From NCBI GenBank assembly GCA_003327435.1, contig QOQV01000002.1, forward strand, positions 62,001-126,000: a stretch of DNA of 64,000 nucleotides, written 5' to 3'. Of this stretch, positions 35,840 through 44,187 are shown in pieces (the stretch's first letter is position 1; each line of letters opens with the position of its first letter). Source of the DNA: Ignavibacteriota bacterium. GTDB lineage: Bacteria; Bacteroidota; Ignavibacteria; UBA10030; BY39. Below the pieces are notes generated by a model. The model ran no database searches and was not told where the DNA came from. It saw only the letters and a list, made by a program, of their open reading frames with translations. Made by a program: the position numbers and the translations under genes.

Positions 35840-36863
35840 TTACATTGATCTTCGAAGCGACACTGTTACAAAACCATCACCTGAGATGAGGAATGCTATA
35901 TTCGAAGCTGAAGTTGGAGATGATGTATATGGAGAAGACCCAACAGTAAATCTTCTACAAAAAAAAGTTTCGGAGATGTTCGGTAAGGAGGCAGCACTAT
36001 TTGTCCCAAGCGGAGTGATGGGGAATCAGGTGTGTATTAAGACACATACTAATCCGGGTGATGAGATAATTGCTGATGTTGATGCTCATATATTCGTTTA
36101 TGAAAATGCTGCACCCGCTGTTTTATCTGGAGTAAGCATCAAGACGATTCAAAATCAGAACGGTGTCATAACTGCTGAACAAATTAAAGCTGCTATCCGA
36201 CCGAAAGCATATTATCTTCCCGTTACTCGATTAATTTGCCTTGAAAATACGCATGGTAGATCCGGTGGTACAATATTTCCTATCGATGAAATAAGAAAAA
36301 TTTATAATTTGGCTAAGGAAGAAAACATTAAAATGCATCTTGATGGAGCCAGGCTCTGGAATGCAGCCGTAGCTTCGGATATTTCATTGAAAGAATATGC
36401 TAAATACTTTGATTCGATTCTTGTATGTTTATCAAAGGGCTTGGGTGCACCGATTGGTTCATTGATTGTGGGTGATTCTGAATTCATCGAAAGAGCAAGA
36501 GTTTATAGGAAAATGTTTGGAGGTGGAATGCGACAGGTTGGAATCTTAGCCGCTGCAGGAATTTATGCAGTAGAAAATAATATTCAACGATTGGCTGAAG
36601 ATCACCTAAAAGCAAAGCGACTTGCTGAGGAATTACAGAGTTTAAAAACATTTTATATTAATCTTCAAAATGTTCAAACCAATATGGTAATCTTCAAAAT
36701 TGTTTCTGAAATATCGCAACAGGAGGTATTGGAAAAGCTTAAAGCAAATGGTGTTTTATTAACTCCTGAACATCATAACTCGATCAGAGCAGTTACACAT
36801 CTCGATGTAACTTTTGATGACATTGATAAAGCAATTAGTGTATTTAAAAGAATTTTTAAATGA
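35832..36863 (+). CDS. ltaE: low-specificity L-threonine aldolase
   Basis: 343-residue PLP enzyme that splits L-threonine (and allo-threonine) to glycine and acetaldehyde. Opening [16 protein letters not shown] with [15 protein letters not shown] is typical; the PLP lysine is Lys202 in [14 protein letters not shown], and [11 protein letters not shown] holds the aspartate that contacts the PLP ring. The ATG at 35832 has a strong AGGAGA site and overlaps the lnt stop by 8 nt; an in-frame ATG at 35796 is rejected. Its presence in an envelope operon is probably incidental. Confidence 0.92.
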   Translation: MNNYIDLRSDTVTKPSPEMRNAIFEAEVGDDVYGEDPTVNLLQKKVSEMFGKEAALFVPSGVMGNQVCIKTHTNPGDEIIADVDAHIFVYENAAPAVLSGVSIKTIQNQNGVITAEQIKAAIRPKAYYLPVTRLICLENTHGRSGGTIFPIDEIRKIYNLAKEENIKMHLDGARLWNAAVASDISLKEYAKYFDSILVCLSKGLGAPIGSLIVGDSEFIERARVYRKMFGGGMRQVGILAAAGIYAVENNIQRLAEDHLKAKRLAEELQSLKTFYINLQNVQTNMVIFKIVSEISQQEVLEKLKANGVLLTPEHHNSIRAVTHLDVTFDDIDKAISVFKRIFK

Positions 36864-36867
36864 GTCT

Positions 36868-37311
36868 ATGGATTTAAAAAAGTTCAAATTTAAATATCAG
36901 CTAAGAGTACGTAGTTACGAAGTTGATTGGGCTGGGATTGTACATAATGCTGTCTATTTACAATATTTTGAGACAGGTAGGATCGAATATTTAAAACATT
37001 TAGGAATTGAAGTTAGTTATCAGAATATCAACACAAAATCAAGAGTTGTTATTGTAAGGAATGAGATTAATTACAAGCATCCAGCAAGATTTGATGATTT
37101 ACTTGATATTTATGTCAGGATTTCAACAATAGGAAAAACAAGTTTTACTTTTGAATCTGTTATTGTAAATCCTATATTAAGAAAATATATTTCGGATAAC
37201 ATTTCTGTCCATGTATGGTTAGATGAAATAACAGGAGAACCAATAAAAGTTGATGATAGGTTTATTGAAACTGTGCAGAACTATGAAGGGGATAATTTAA
37301 AATTTATATAA
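36868..37311 (+). CDS. 4HBT-type acyl-CoA thioesterase
   Basis: 147-residue hot-dog-fold enzyme. VDWAGIVHNAVYLQYFETGR (about residues 17-36) contains the aspartate and the HNxxY segment of the 4-hydroxybenzoyl-CoA thioesterase/YbgC group, where the usual YxDxDxxGxVyyxxY pattern reads SYEVDWAGIVHNAVY. The remainder has VIVRNEINYKHPARFDDLLD as expected. The start at ATG 36868 avoids the long 3' overlap of an in-frame ATG at 36814 that would sit inside ltaE. It is last in the operon, just before a terminator. Physiological substrate unknown. Confidence 0.85.
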   Translation: MDLKKFKFKYQLRVRSYEVDWAGIVHNAVYLQYFETGRIEYLKHLGIEVSYQNINTKSRVVIVRNEINYKHPARFDDLLDIYVRISTIGKTSFTFESVIVNPILRKYISDNISVHVWLDEITGEPIKVDDRFIETVQNYEGDNLKFI

Positions 37312-37335
37312 AAATTTGCTTTTCAAGCAATTTTT
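37311..37335 (+). terminator. candidate intrinsic terminator of the rfaE1-thioesterase operon
   Basis: Directly after the thioesterase stop, AAAATTTGCTT (37311-37321) can pair with AAGCAATTTTT (37325-37335) around a 3-nt loop, with one bulged base. The stem is AT-rich with a GC core and ends in five T. The promoter for rimP overlaps it. Confidence 0.5.
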
Positions 37336-37344
37336 ATGTATATA
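37316..37344 (+). promoter_or_regulatory. candidate promoter of the rimP-nusA-infB operon
   Basis: TTGCTT (37316-37321), 17-nt spacer, TATATA (37339-37344); predicted start near 37350. It overlaps the terminator of the preceding operon. The transcript would begin with an approximately 85-nt leader that holds the hairpin at 37361-37387. Confidence 0.4.
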
Positions 37345-37360
37345 TATTCACCCCGCTGAT

Positions 37361-37387
37361 AGTCCCGATTTATGGGACTTTTTTTTT
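37361..37387 (+). terminator. leader terminator hairpin, possible attenuator of rimP-nusA
   Basis: AGTCCC (37361-37366), loop GATTTAT, GGGACT (37374-37379), then a run of nine T (37379-37387). It sits between the candidate promoter and the rimP start (37435), so it lies inside the leader RNA. An outer pairing ACCCC (37350-37354) with GGGGT (37388-37392) could enclose it or compete. In Bacillus subtilis NusA limits its own operon by stimulating a leader terminator of this kind; a similar control is inferred here, not shown. Confidence 0.6.
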
Positions 37388-37434
37388 GGGGTAAGAAGTT
37401 AAGTTTATAATTGATTGAATTTAAATGAGTTATA

Positions 37435-37887
37435 ATGGTAAATATAGATAAAATTCAGGAAGCTCTAACACCAGTTTTTGAAAAGCATTCTGTAATCTTG
37501 ATTGATATGGTTGTAAGAGGTGAACGCGGTTCAAAAGTATTGGAAATTTTTGTGGACAATTATAGTGGTATAACTACAGATTTGTGTGCAGAGATAAGTC
37601 GTGATGTTGCATTTGTTCTCGATAATGAAAACCTGATAAATGGAAATTATACACTTAATATTTCTTCACCTGGATTAAATAGGCCATTAAAATTTCCAGT
37701 GCAATATTATAAACACATTGGCTATTTGATCGAAGTAAATATGATGGAAGGTGATCAGATGAAAAAAATCACAGGTGAATTAAAAGCAGTAGATTCTGAT
37801 GCTATTACTATATCAGATGAAACGAAGAATGATCATCAAATTAAATTCAATGATATAATTAAAGCAATAATTAAAACACCTTGGTGA
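37435..37887 (+). CDS. rimP: ribosome maturation factor RimP
   Basis: 150-residue cytoplasmic factor for 30S subunit maturation. The N-terminal domain shows VFEKHSVILIDMVVRGERGSK followed by VLEIFVDN and the strand-helix LCAEISRDVAFVLDNENLI, and NISSPGLNRPLKFP (about residues 75-88) is the conserved motif of the family. It is first in the classical translation operon; nusA follows 25 nt later. Expression would be affected by the leader hairpin upstream. Confidence 0.92.
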   Translation: MVNIDKIQEALTPVFEKHSVILIDMVVRGERGSKVLEIFVDNYSGITTDLCAEISRDVAFVLDNENLINGNYTLNISSPGLNRPLKFPVQYYKHIGYLIEVNMMEGDQMKKITGELKAVDSDAITISDETKNDHQIKFNDIIKAIIKTPW

Positions 37888-37912
37888 AATAAAGTATAAT
37901 GGAGATATATAA

Positions 37913-39217
37913 ATGAATTATGAAATAGTAGAATCTTTTACGCAAATGATGCGTGAAAAGGGTATTGATAAAGATATCCTTGTAAGCATCATTGAAGATG
38001 TTTTTGCAACGATTACCAGAAAAAAATTTGGTCAGGATGCTCGGTTTGATATAATAGTTAATATGGATAAAGGTGATATTGAAATATTTTTAGAAAAAGA
38101 GATAGTGGAAAAAGTTACAGATCCCACTACACAAATAGATATAGAGACAGTAAGAAAGCTTACAGATGAACCACTTGAAATCGGCGATGACTTTGTAGAA
38201 ATTGTGGATATAAAGAGCTTTGGTCGTAGATTAATTTCCACTGCTCGTCAAACACTAAATCAGAAAATTAATGAAGTGGTGAAAGAACTCGTTTATAATG
38301 AGTACACAAATTCTATCGGAGAAATCGTCGTGGGTGAAATTTATCAGGTACGAAAATCAGAAGTTCTGATCATGCACAATAAAAACGAATTAATTCTACC
38401 GAGGCACGAGCAGATCCCAAGAGAAAAGTATAGAAAAGGTGAAACGATCAGAGTGCTGGTAAAGGAAGTTAAAAAGACCTCGAATGGTGCTTACGTCATC
38501 GTTTCAAGAGCAGATCCCAAGTTCCTTGCGAAATTATTTGAACTTGAAATACCTGAAATTTATGATGGTATTATTGAAATAAAAGCAATTGCTCGAGATC
38601 CGGGTGAAAGAGCAAAAATTGCAGTTGAATCGCACGACGACAGAATCGACGCTGTTGGTGCATGTGTGGGAATGAAAGGTGTCAGAATTCATTCGATTGT
38701 TCGCGAACTTGGAAGTGAAAATATAGATGTAATTAATTATTCTGATGATCCAGCACAATTCATTGCAAGAGCTCTTGCTCCAGCTAAGTTAAAAGAAATA
38801 AAAATTGATAAGGAAAATAAAAAAGCAATTGTTGTCGTGAGTAAAGATCAGATGCCTCTGGTGATCGGTAAAAATGGACAAAACATACAGCTTGCATCTA
38901 AACTTGTAGGTATGGATATCGAAGTTGAAAAAGAAATTGTTGAAGAAGAATATGATATCGATATTACAGAATTTCAAGCAGAGTTGGGCTTACCACTAAT
39001 TGAACGTTTGCTCGAAGAAGGTTATGAAACTGCTAAAGATGTTATAGAAGCAGATGTGAAAGATCTCTTAAAAATTGAAGGTCTAACTAAACAAAAAATT
39101 AAACAAATTAAGGAAATTCTGAGTAAGGAACTGGAAGAAGCTGAAATAGAAAATGAAGAAGATGAAAAAATATTACTTGAATCAAAATCAGATACTAATA
39201 AAAAAGAAAATAAATAA
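37913..39217 (+). CDS. nusA: transcription termination/antitermination factor NusA
   Basis: 434-residue factor that binds RNA polymerase and RNA to modulate pausing, termination and antitermination. Order: N-terminal RNAP-binding domain (residues 1-125), S1 domain (about 130-200, IYQVRKSEVLIMHNKNELIL), KH1 (VGACVGMKGVRIHSIV), KH2 (MPLVIGKNGQNIQLASKLV) and a C-terminal helix-hairpin-helix segment (LLEEGYETAKDVIEAD with LLKIEGLT), followed by an acidic tail. The lone C-terminal domain is shorter than the two acidic repeats of E. coli. infB starts 8 nt downstream. Confidence 0.95.
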   Translation: MNYEIVESFTQMMREKGIDKDILVSIIEDVFATITRKKFGQDARFDIIVNMDKGDIEIFLEKEIVEKVTDPTTQIDIETVRKLTDEPLEIGDDFVEIVDIKSFGRRLISTARQTLNQKINEVVKELVYNEYTNSIGEIVVGEIYQVRKSEVLIMHNKNELILPRHEQIPREKYRKGETIRVLVKEVKKTSNGAYVIVSRADPKFLAKLFELEIPEIYDGIIEIKAIARDPGERAKIAVESHDDRIDAVGACVGMKGVRIHSIVRELGSENIDVINYSDDPAQFIARALAPAKLKEIKIDKENKKAIVVVSKDQMPLVIGKNGQNIQLASKLVGMDIEVEKEIVEEEYDIDITEFQAELGLPLIERLLEEGYETAKDVIEADVKDLLKIEGLTKQKIKQIKEILSKELEEAEIENEEDEKILLESKSDTNKKENK

Positions 39218-39225
39218 AATTTATT

Positions 39226-41904
39226 GTGGATAAGAAGAAAAAAATATTTCAGGTAGCAAAAGAATTTAACATATCCCACGAAACTCTTATTAACTTTTTA
39301 ACAAAAAAGGGATATGAAGTCAAGAGTCATATGACTCCAGTTTCTGACGAAATGTATGATGTAGTAATGCATCATTTCAGGAAGGAAAAAGAGAGTGCTG
39401 AAAAGCATCAGAAAAAAATTCAAACTCTGAAAAAACCTAAAGAAAGCGATATTGGAACTGCAACAACAAAAAAGGTCACCAAACCAAAGAAGGAGAGTAA
39501 ATTACCATCTGAAACAAAAACTTCGGTAGTTGCTGAAGAAACAAAACCGACCGAGGAATTAATATCTCAGCAACAAGAAATAACTTCAATAACCGAGACA
39601 ATAGAAAAAGTTGAAACCGAACCACAAGAAATTTCAGAGAAACCAGAGGTTATCGAAGAAGCAACGGTACAATCAGAAATTGAAGAAGTTATTGATAAGC
39701 AAATTGATGTAAAAACAGAAACTATCGAAAGCGTAAAAGGGGAAGACGAACTTGTAACGAAGAAACCTCCAAAACGCGGTTTGGTTATTAAAGGGAAAAT
39801 AACCCTCGGAAAAGAACCTGGACAAACCATAGAAGTTTCAGTTGAGGATAAAGTAAAAGTTGAAGAAGAGCAAAAGGCTAAGAAAAAGAAAAGGAAAAGA
39901 AAGAAAAAAACCGAAGAAGTTAAGCAAGTTGAACCTGAAGAGCTTGATGTATTAGATAGAAAAAAGAAAAAGAAAAAGAAAATCAGGCATATCGAAATAG
40001 ATCAGGAAGAGGTTGAAATTGCCATTCGCAGGACTATTGCAGAAATGGATGAGTCAACATTGAGTGCACGTGCTCAATTGCGTAAAAAGAAAAAGAAAGA
40101 GCGAATGGAAGAAGCAGCAAAATTACAGGAAGAGTTAGCTAAAGAAAAAACAAAACTCAGAATTACAGAATTTGTTTCTGTTAATGAACTTGCCAATCTT
40201 ATGCAGGTTAATGTTGCTGATGTTATAAAGAAATGTATCGAACTTGGATTAATGGTTTCTATAAATCAACGACTTGATAAAGATACGATTACGCTTGTTG
40301 CTGCTGAATATGGTTATGAAGTAAATTTCTTAACCGACTTTGAGGAAAAGTTATTAGAAGAAGAGGAAGAAGAAATTGAAGAAAATTTAGAACCCCGTCC
40401 ACCTGTTGTTACGATTATGGGGCATGTTGATCATGGAAAGACATCATTGTTGGATTACATCAGGCAAACCAATGTTGTTGCAGGAGAATCTGGTGGCATT
40501 ACACAACATATTGGTGCTTATACAGTTACACTCGATGGTAACAGAAACATTACGTTTCTTGATACACCTGGTCATGAGGCATTTACTGCTATGCGAGCCC
40601 GTGGCGCTCAACTTACAGACATTGTAGTACTTGTAGTAGCTGCCGACGATGCCGTAATGCCTCAAACTGTAGAAGCAATCAGTCATGCTCAAGCAGCAAA
40701 TGTCCCAATTATAATTGCTATCAATAAGATAGATAAACCAAATGCAAATCCTGAAAAAATCAGACAACAACTTGCTGAAAGAAACATATTAGTTGAGGAA
40801 TGGGGTGGTAAATATCAATGCGTAGAACTTTCTGCAAAAACAGGTAAAAATGTTAACCTCTTGCTTGAAAAAATATTGCTTGAAGCAGAACTCTTAAATT
40901 TAAAAGCAGATCCAAAAGCAAAAGCACGAGGTGCAATTATTGAAGCTAAATTGGATAAAGGTAAAGGTATAGTTGCAACTGTGCTTGTAAAGAAAGGTAC
41001 ATTAAAAATTGGTGATCCTTTCATCGCTGGATTCTCATATGGCAGAGTCCGTGCAATGTTTGACGAAAGAGAACGTCGTGTTGAGTCGGCAGGACCTTCA
41101 ACACCAGTCCAGGTTATTGGATTTGATTCAATTCCACAAGCAGGTGATTTACTGGTAGTTGTAGATTCTGAACGTGAAGCTCGAGAAATTAGTGTTAAAA
41201 GACAACAACTCAAACGCGAACAGGATTTAAGAGAAATTCGAACAATAACTCTGGATAATTTCTCTCAGAAGGTTAAAGAGGGAACTGTTAAAGAATTAAA
41301 AATTATTATAAAAGGTGATGTGGATGGTTCCGTAGGAGCAATATCTGATGCCTTAATGAAAATATCTAATCCTGAAGTGCGTGTAAATGTAATACACAAG
41401 GGCGTTGGCGCCATTTCCGAAGGAGATGTGTTGCTTGCTGCTGCGTCCAATGCAATTATTATTGGATTTCATGTTCGCCCCAATGTTAACGCCCGTAATT
41501 TAGCAGAAACCGAAAAAGTCGAAATACGATTCTATACAATTATTTATGATGTCATTAATGATGTAAAGAAAGCTATCGAAGGAATGTTAACTCCAGAAAA
41601 GAAAGAAGAAGTCTTGGGTTCTGTGGAAGTCCGGGATGTATTTAAGATTCCAAAAGTTGGAACTGTAGCGGGTTGTTATGTCCTGAATGGCAGAATTGTT
41701 AGAAATAATCGAGTGCGATTAATTAGAGATGGACTGGTACTATTTGATGGTAACATTGCTTCACTAAAACGATTTAAAGATGATGTTAGAGAAGTTGAAC
41801 AGGGTTATGAATGTGGTGTAGCTCTCGAAGGATATAATGACATCAAGGTAGGCGATATCATAGAACCATACAGAATTGTTGAACTAAAGAGAAAGTTATC
41901 CTGA
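39226..41904 (+). CDS. infB: translation initiation factor IF-2
   Basis: 892-residue GTPase that brings initiator tRNA to the ribosome. An N-terminal IF2N-like helix (VAKEFNISHETLINFLTKKG) is followed by a long Lys/Glu-rich linker (about residues 45-300, with stretches of consecutive lysines near 250), a second IF2N module (about 310-360), and the G domain from about residue 395: GHVDHGKTSLLD (G1), GITQHIGAY (G2), DTPGHEA (G3), NKIDKP (G4) and SAKTGKN (G5). The start is GTG at 39226, which matches the expected N-terminus and has no better ATG nearby. rbfA follows after 1 nt. Confidence 0.95.
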   Translation: MDKKKKIFQVAKEFNISHETLINFLTKKGYEVKSHMTPVSDEMYDVVMHHFRKEKESAEKHQKKIQTLKKPKESDIGTATTKKVTKPKKESKLPSETKTSVVAEETKPTEELISQQQEITSITETIEKVETEPQEISEKPEVIEEATVQSEIEEVIDKQIDVKTETIESVKGEDELVTKKPPKRGLVIKGKITLGKEPGQTIEVSVEDKVKVEEEQKAKKKKRKRKKKTEEVKQVEPEELDVLDRKKKKKKKIRHIEIDQEEVEIAIRRTIAEMDESTLSARAQLRKKKKKERMEEAAKLQEELAKEKTKLRITEFVSVNELANLMQVNVADVIKKCIELGLMVSINQRLDKDTITLVAAEYGYEVNFLTDFEEKLLEEEEEEIEENLEPRPPVVTIMGHVDHGKTSLLDYIRQTNVVAGESGGITQHIGAYTVTLDGNRNITFLDTPGHEAFTAMRARGAQLTDIVVLVVAADDAVMPQTVEAISHAQAANVPIIIAINKIDKPNANPEKIRQQLAERNILVEEWGGKYQCVELSAKTGKNVNLLLEKILLEAELLNLKADPKAKARGAIIEAKLDKGKGIVATVLVKKGTLKIGDPFIAGFSYGRVRAMFDERERRVESAGPSTPVQVIGFDSIPQAGDLLVVVDSEREAREISVKRQQLKREQDLREIRTITLDNFSQKVKEGTVKELKIIIKGDVDGSVGAISDALMKISNPEVRVNVIHKGVGAISEGDVLLAAASNAIIIGFHVRPNVNARNLAETEKVEIRFYTIIYDVINDVKKAIEGMLTPEKKEEVLGSVEVRDVFKIPKVGTVAGCYVLNGRIVRNNRVRLIRDGLVLFDGNIASLKRFKDDVREVEQGYECGVALEGYNDIKVGDIIEPYRIVELKRKLS

Positions 41905-41905
41905 T

Positions 41906-42268
41906 ATGACAGTCAGAATGGAAAAAGTATCATCAGTTATAAAGCATGAAATTAGTGGTATTATTTCGAGAGAATATAATTCCAAAGAGTACGGTTTTAT
42001 TACTGTAACGGATGTTAAAATGACAGCGGATTTGAAAATTGCAAAGATTTACATTAGCATACTTGATAAAGGTGAAGTAAGAGAAAGAACACTTAAGATG
42101 CTTGAGAATGAGAAAGGTCACATTCGCGCATTACTTGGTTCAAATGTTCATTTGAAGTATACACCCGCATTGCAATTTTTTATTGATGAAACACTGGATA
42201 GAGTCGAGTCAATAAATAACATCATTAAAAAGATACACGAAAACGACACGGGTGCAGATAATAAATAG
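41906..42268 (+). CDS. rbfA: ribosome-binding factor A
   Basis: 120-residue KH-like cold-shock ribosome assembly factor. Family marks are MEKVSSVIKHEISGIISRE, FITVTDVKMTADLKIAKIYI (about residues 33-52) and LRIAxxxHLKYTP-type (here LGSNVHLKYTPALQFFIDE), followed by RVESINNIIKKI. An alternative ATG at 41918 (residue 5) would also fit. It overlaps truB by 17 nt and belongs to the conserved nusA-infB-rbfA-truB order. Confidence 0.93.
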   Translation: MTVRMEKVSSVIKHEISGIISREYNSKEYGFITVTDVKMTADLKIAKIYISILDKGEVRERTLKMLENEKGHIRALLGSNVHLKYTPALQFFIDETLDRVESINNIIKKIHENDTGADNK

Positions 42269-42974
42269 AGAAAAAATAGAGATATTGCGTACTAAAAATA
42301 TTACTCCAGAAGGAGTATTGATTTTGATTAAGAAGCCCAAAGATTGGACTTCATTTGATGTAGTTAAAAAAATCAGAACATTTTTCAAATGGAAAAAAGT
42401 AGGTCATTCAGGTACGCTTGATCCAAAAGCTGAAGGATTGATGATTTTGGCTATCAACAATATGACTAAGCAAATCAAGAATTATTCAGAACTTGAAAAA
42501 GAATATATAGGCAAAATGATTCTTGGTGCAAGAACTCCAAGTTATGACGCAGAAACGGAAATCTCAGAAACCGCAGATTATTCTAATATAAGCAGAGAAG
42601 ATATAAAGAGAGTTTTTTTACAATATAAAGGCAACATTACACAATTACCACCTATGTATTCTGCTGTAAAATATCGTGGTAAGCCACTTTATAAATATGC
42701 GAGAAAAGGTAAAAAGTTGAATTTAACCGAACGGAATGTTACAATAGATGAATTAGAACTTCTGGAATTTAAACCTCCTGAAGTTAAATTTCGTGTAATT
42801 TGTTCAAAAGGTACATATATTAGATCTCTTGTTAATGATATTGGAAACTCGTTAGGTTGTGGTGCCTATCTTCTGGAACTCGTTCGAACAAGAATTGGTA
42901 CCTTTAAACTTGAAGATGCTATCACTATAGAAGAGTTGACGAAACAAATTGATATTGTTGATGCAGTTAATTAA
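42252..42974 (+). CDS. truB: tRNA pseudouridine(55) synthase
   Basis: 240-residue enzyme that makes pseudouridine 55 in the T loop. The catalytic aspartate is Asp57 in VGHSGTLDPKAEGLM, and GVLILIKKPKDWTSFDVVKK and YSAVKYRGKPLYKYARKGK are in the expected places. The RNA-binding PUA domain of the E. coli enzyme is reduced; this is the short TruB form. The GTG start at 42252 overlaps rbfA by 17 nt; a TTG at 42285 is an alternative, and which is used is not settled. Its end overlaps ribF by 14 nt. Confidence 0.92.
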   Translation: MQIINREKIEILRTKNITPEGVLILIKKPKDWTSFDVVKKIRTFFKWKKVGHSGTLDPKAEGLMILAINNMTKQIKNYSELEKEYIGKMILGARTPSYDAETEISETADYSNISREDIKRVFLQYKGNITQLPPMYSAVKYRGKPLYKYARKGKKLNLTERNVTIDELELLEFKPPEVKFRVICSKGTYIRSLVNDIGNSLGCGAYLLELVRTRIGTFKLEDAITIEELTKQIDIVDAVN

Positions 42975-43899
42975 GAATGGTTCGGAAATAAATTTTGATA
43001 AGAATACAATTATTACAATCGGTACATTCGATGGTGTTCATATCGGACACCAGAAAATATTAAATCAGTTGATTGAAGATTCAAGAAATAAAAAATATAG
43101 AAGTGTTCTGATAACTTTTGATCCTCATCCAAGAGAGATTGTCGGTAGGGGACCAACTAAACTTCTTACAACTCTTGAAGAGAGAATTGAAATTTTATCC
43201 ACATTTGATCTCGACTATGTGTATATAATAAATTTTACATATGAATTTTCAAGATTGCATTATTACGATTTTTATAGAGAATATATACACGATAAGATTG
43301 GTGTTAAAGAAGTTATTGTAGGTTATGATCATATGTTTGGCAGAGATCGTGAAGCCACGTTTGAACAACTGAAGGAATTAGCAAATAAATTTGATTTCAA
43401 AGTTAAGCGAATAAAACCGGTCTCTGTAGATGGGCAGATTGTAAGCAGTTCTAAGATTCGCGAAATTATATTTCGTGGGGATGTTTGTCTGGCAGAAAAA
43501 TATCTTGGTAGATTTTATTCAGTAAAGGGCCTCGTAGTTGAAGGTGACGGCAGAGGTAAGTTATTAGGTTTTCCTACTGCAAATATTCAACCTCTATCAG
43601 ATAAAAAACTAATTCCTGCTGAAGGTGTCTATTTTGTAAAAATAAAGTTACAAAATAAATTTTATTATGGAATGTTAAATATAGGAGTTAGACCAACATT
43701 TGAAATTGAAAGGAAAAAAGTCATTGAGGTGAATATATTTAATTTTGAAGGTGAAATCTATTCTAATGAAGTTGATTTATACTTTCTTCGTCGTTTAAGA
43801 AGTGAAATAAAATTCAATTCCAAAGAAGAATTGATCGAGCAATTAAAAAAAGACAAATTACAATGTGAAAAATATATCAAGGAAATAAACAAAAATTAG
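42961..43899 (+). CDS. ribF: bifunctional riboflavin kinase / FAD synthetase
   Basis: 312-residue enzyme: FMN adenylyltransferase at the N-terminus, riboflavin kinase at the C-terminus. The first has [19 protein letters not shown] (HxGH), [13 protein letters not shown] and [13 protein letters not shown]; the second has [15 protein letters not shown] and GVYFVKIKL with [10 protein letters not shown]. The ATG 42961 inside the truB end is preferred over an in-frame TTG at 42949. It provides FMN and FAD for flavoproteins and usually sits between truB and rpsO. Confidence 0.94.
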   Translation: MQLIKNGSEINFDKNTIITIGTFDGVHIGHQKILNQLIEDSRNKKYRSVLITFDPHPREIVGRGPTKLLTTLEERIEILSTFDLDYVYIINFTYEFSRLHYYDFYREYIHDKIGVKEVIVGYDHMFGRDREATFEQLKELANKFDFKVKRIKPVSVDGQIVSSSKIREIIFRGDVCLAEKYLGRFYSVKGLVVEGDGRGKLLGFPTANIQPLSDKKLIPAEGVYFVKIKLQNKFYYGMLNIGVRPTFEIERKKVIEVNIFNFEGEIYSNEVDLYFLRRLRSEIKFNSKEELIEQLKKDKLQCEKYIKEINKN

Positions 43900-43913
43900 G
43901 AAAGGAAAAACAT

Positions 43914-44183
43914 ATGCCATTAACAAAAGAACAAAAACAGGAAATTATCAGGAAATACGGAAAATCTGATAAAGATTCTGGAACTCCAGAGGTACAAATA
44001 GCTATCTTGACGGAGAGAATTAATGAACTGACAAAACATCTCGAATCAAACAAGTTTGATCATCATTCAAGGCGCGGTTTGTTACTTATGGTTGGAAAGA
44101 GACGCCGCCTATTAGATTATCTGGCAAAAAAGAACATCGATAGATATAGAAAAATAATACAAGAATTAAACATAAGAAAGTAA
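43914..44183 (+). CDS. rpsO: 30S ribosomal protein S15
   Basis: 89 residues, the normal length. Contains the family's [20 protein letters not shown] and [20 protein letters not shown] (about residues 45-66). A good GGAAAGGA site precedes the ATG. It overlaps nothing and is followed after 4 nt by pnp, the usual pairing; in E. coli S15 represses its own mRNA through the leader, which I cannot show here. Confidence 0.97.
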   Translation: MPLTKEQKQEIIRKYGKSDKDSGTPEVQIAILTERINELTKHLESNKFDHHSRRGLLLMVGKRRRLLDYLAKKNIDRYRKIIQELNIRK

Positions 44184-44187
44184 AAAA

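Noticed and set aside
40815-41213. 132-residue minus-strand open frame opposite infB
   Set aside because: It is antisense to the conserved GTPase region and domain II of IF-2; serine-rich low-information sequence.
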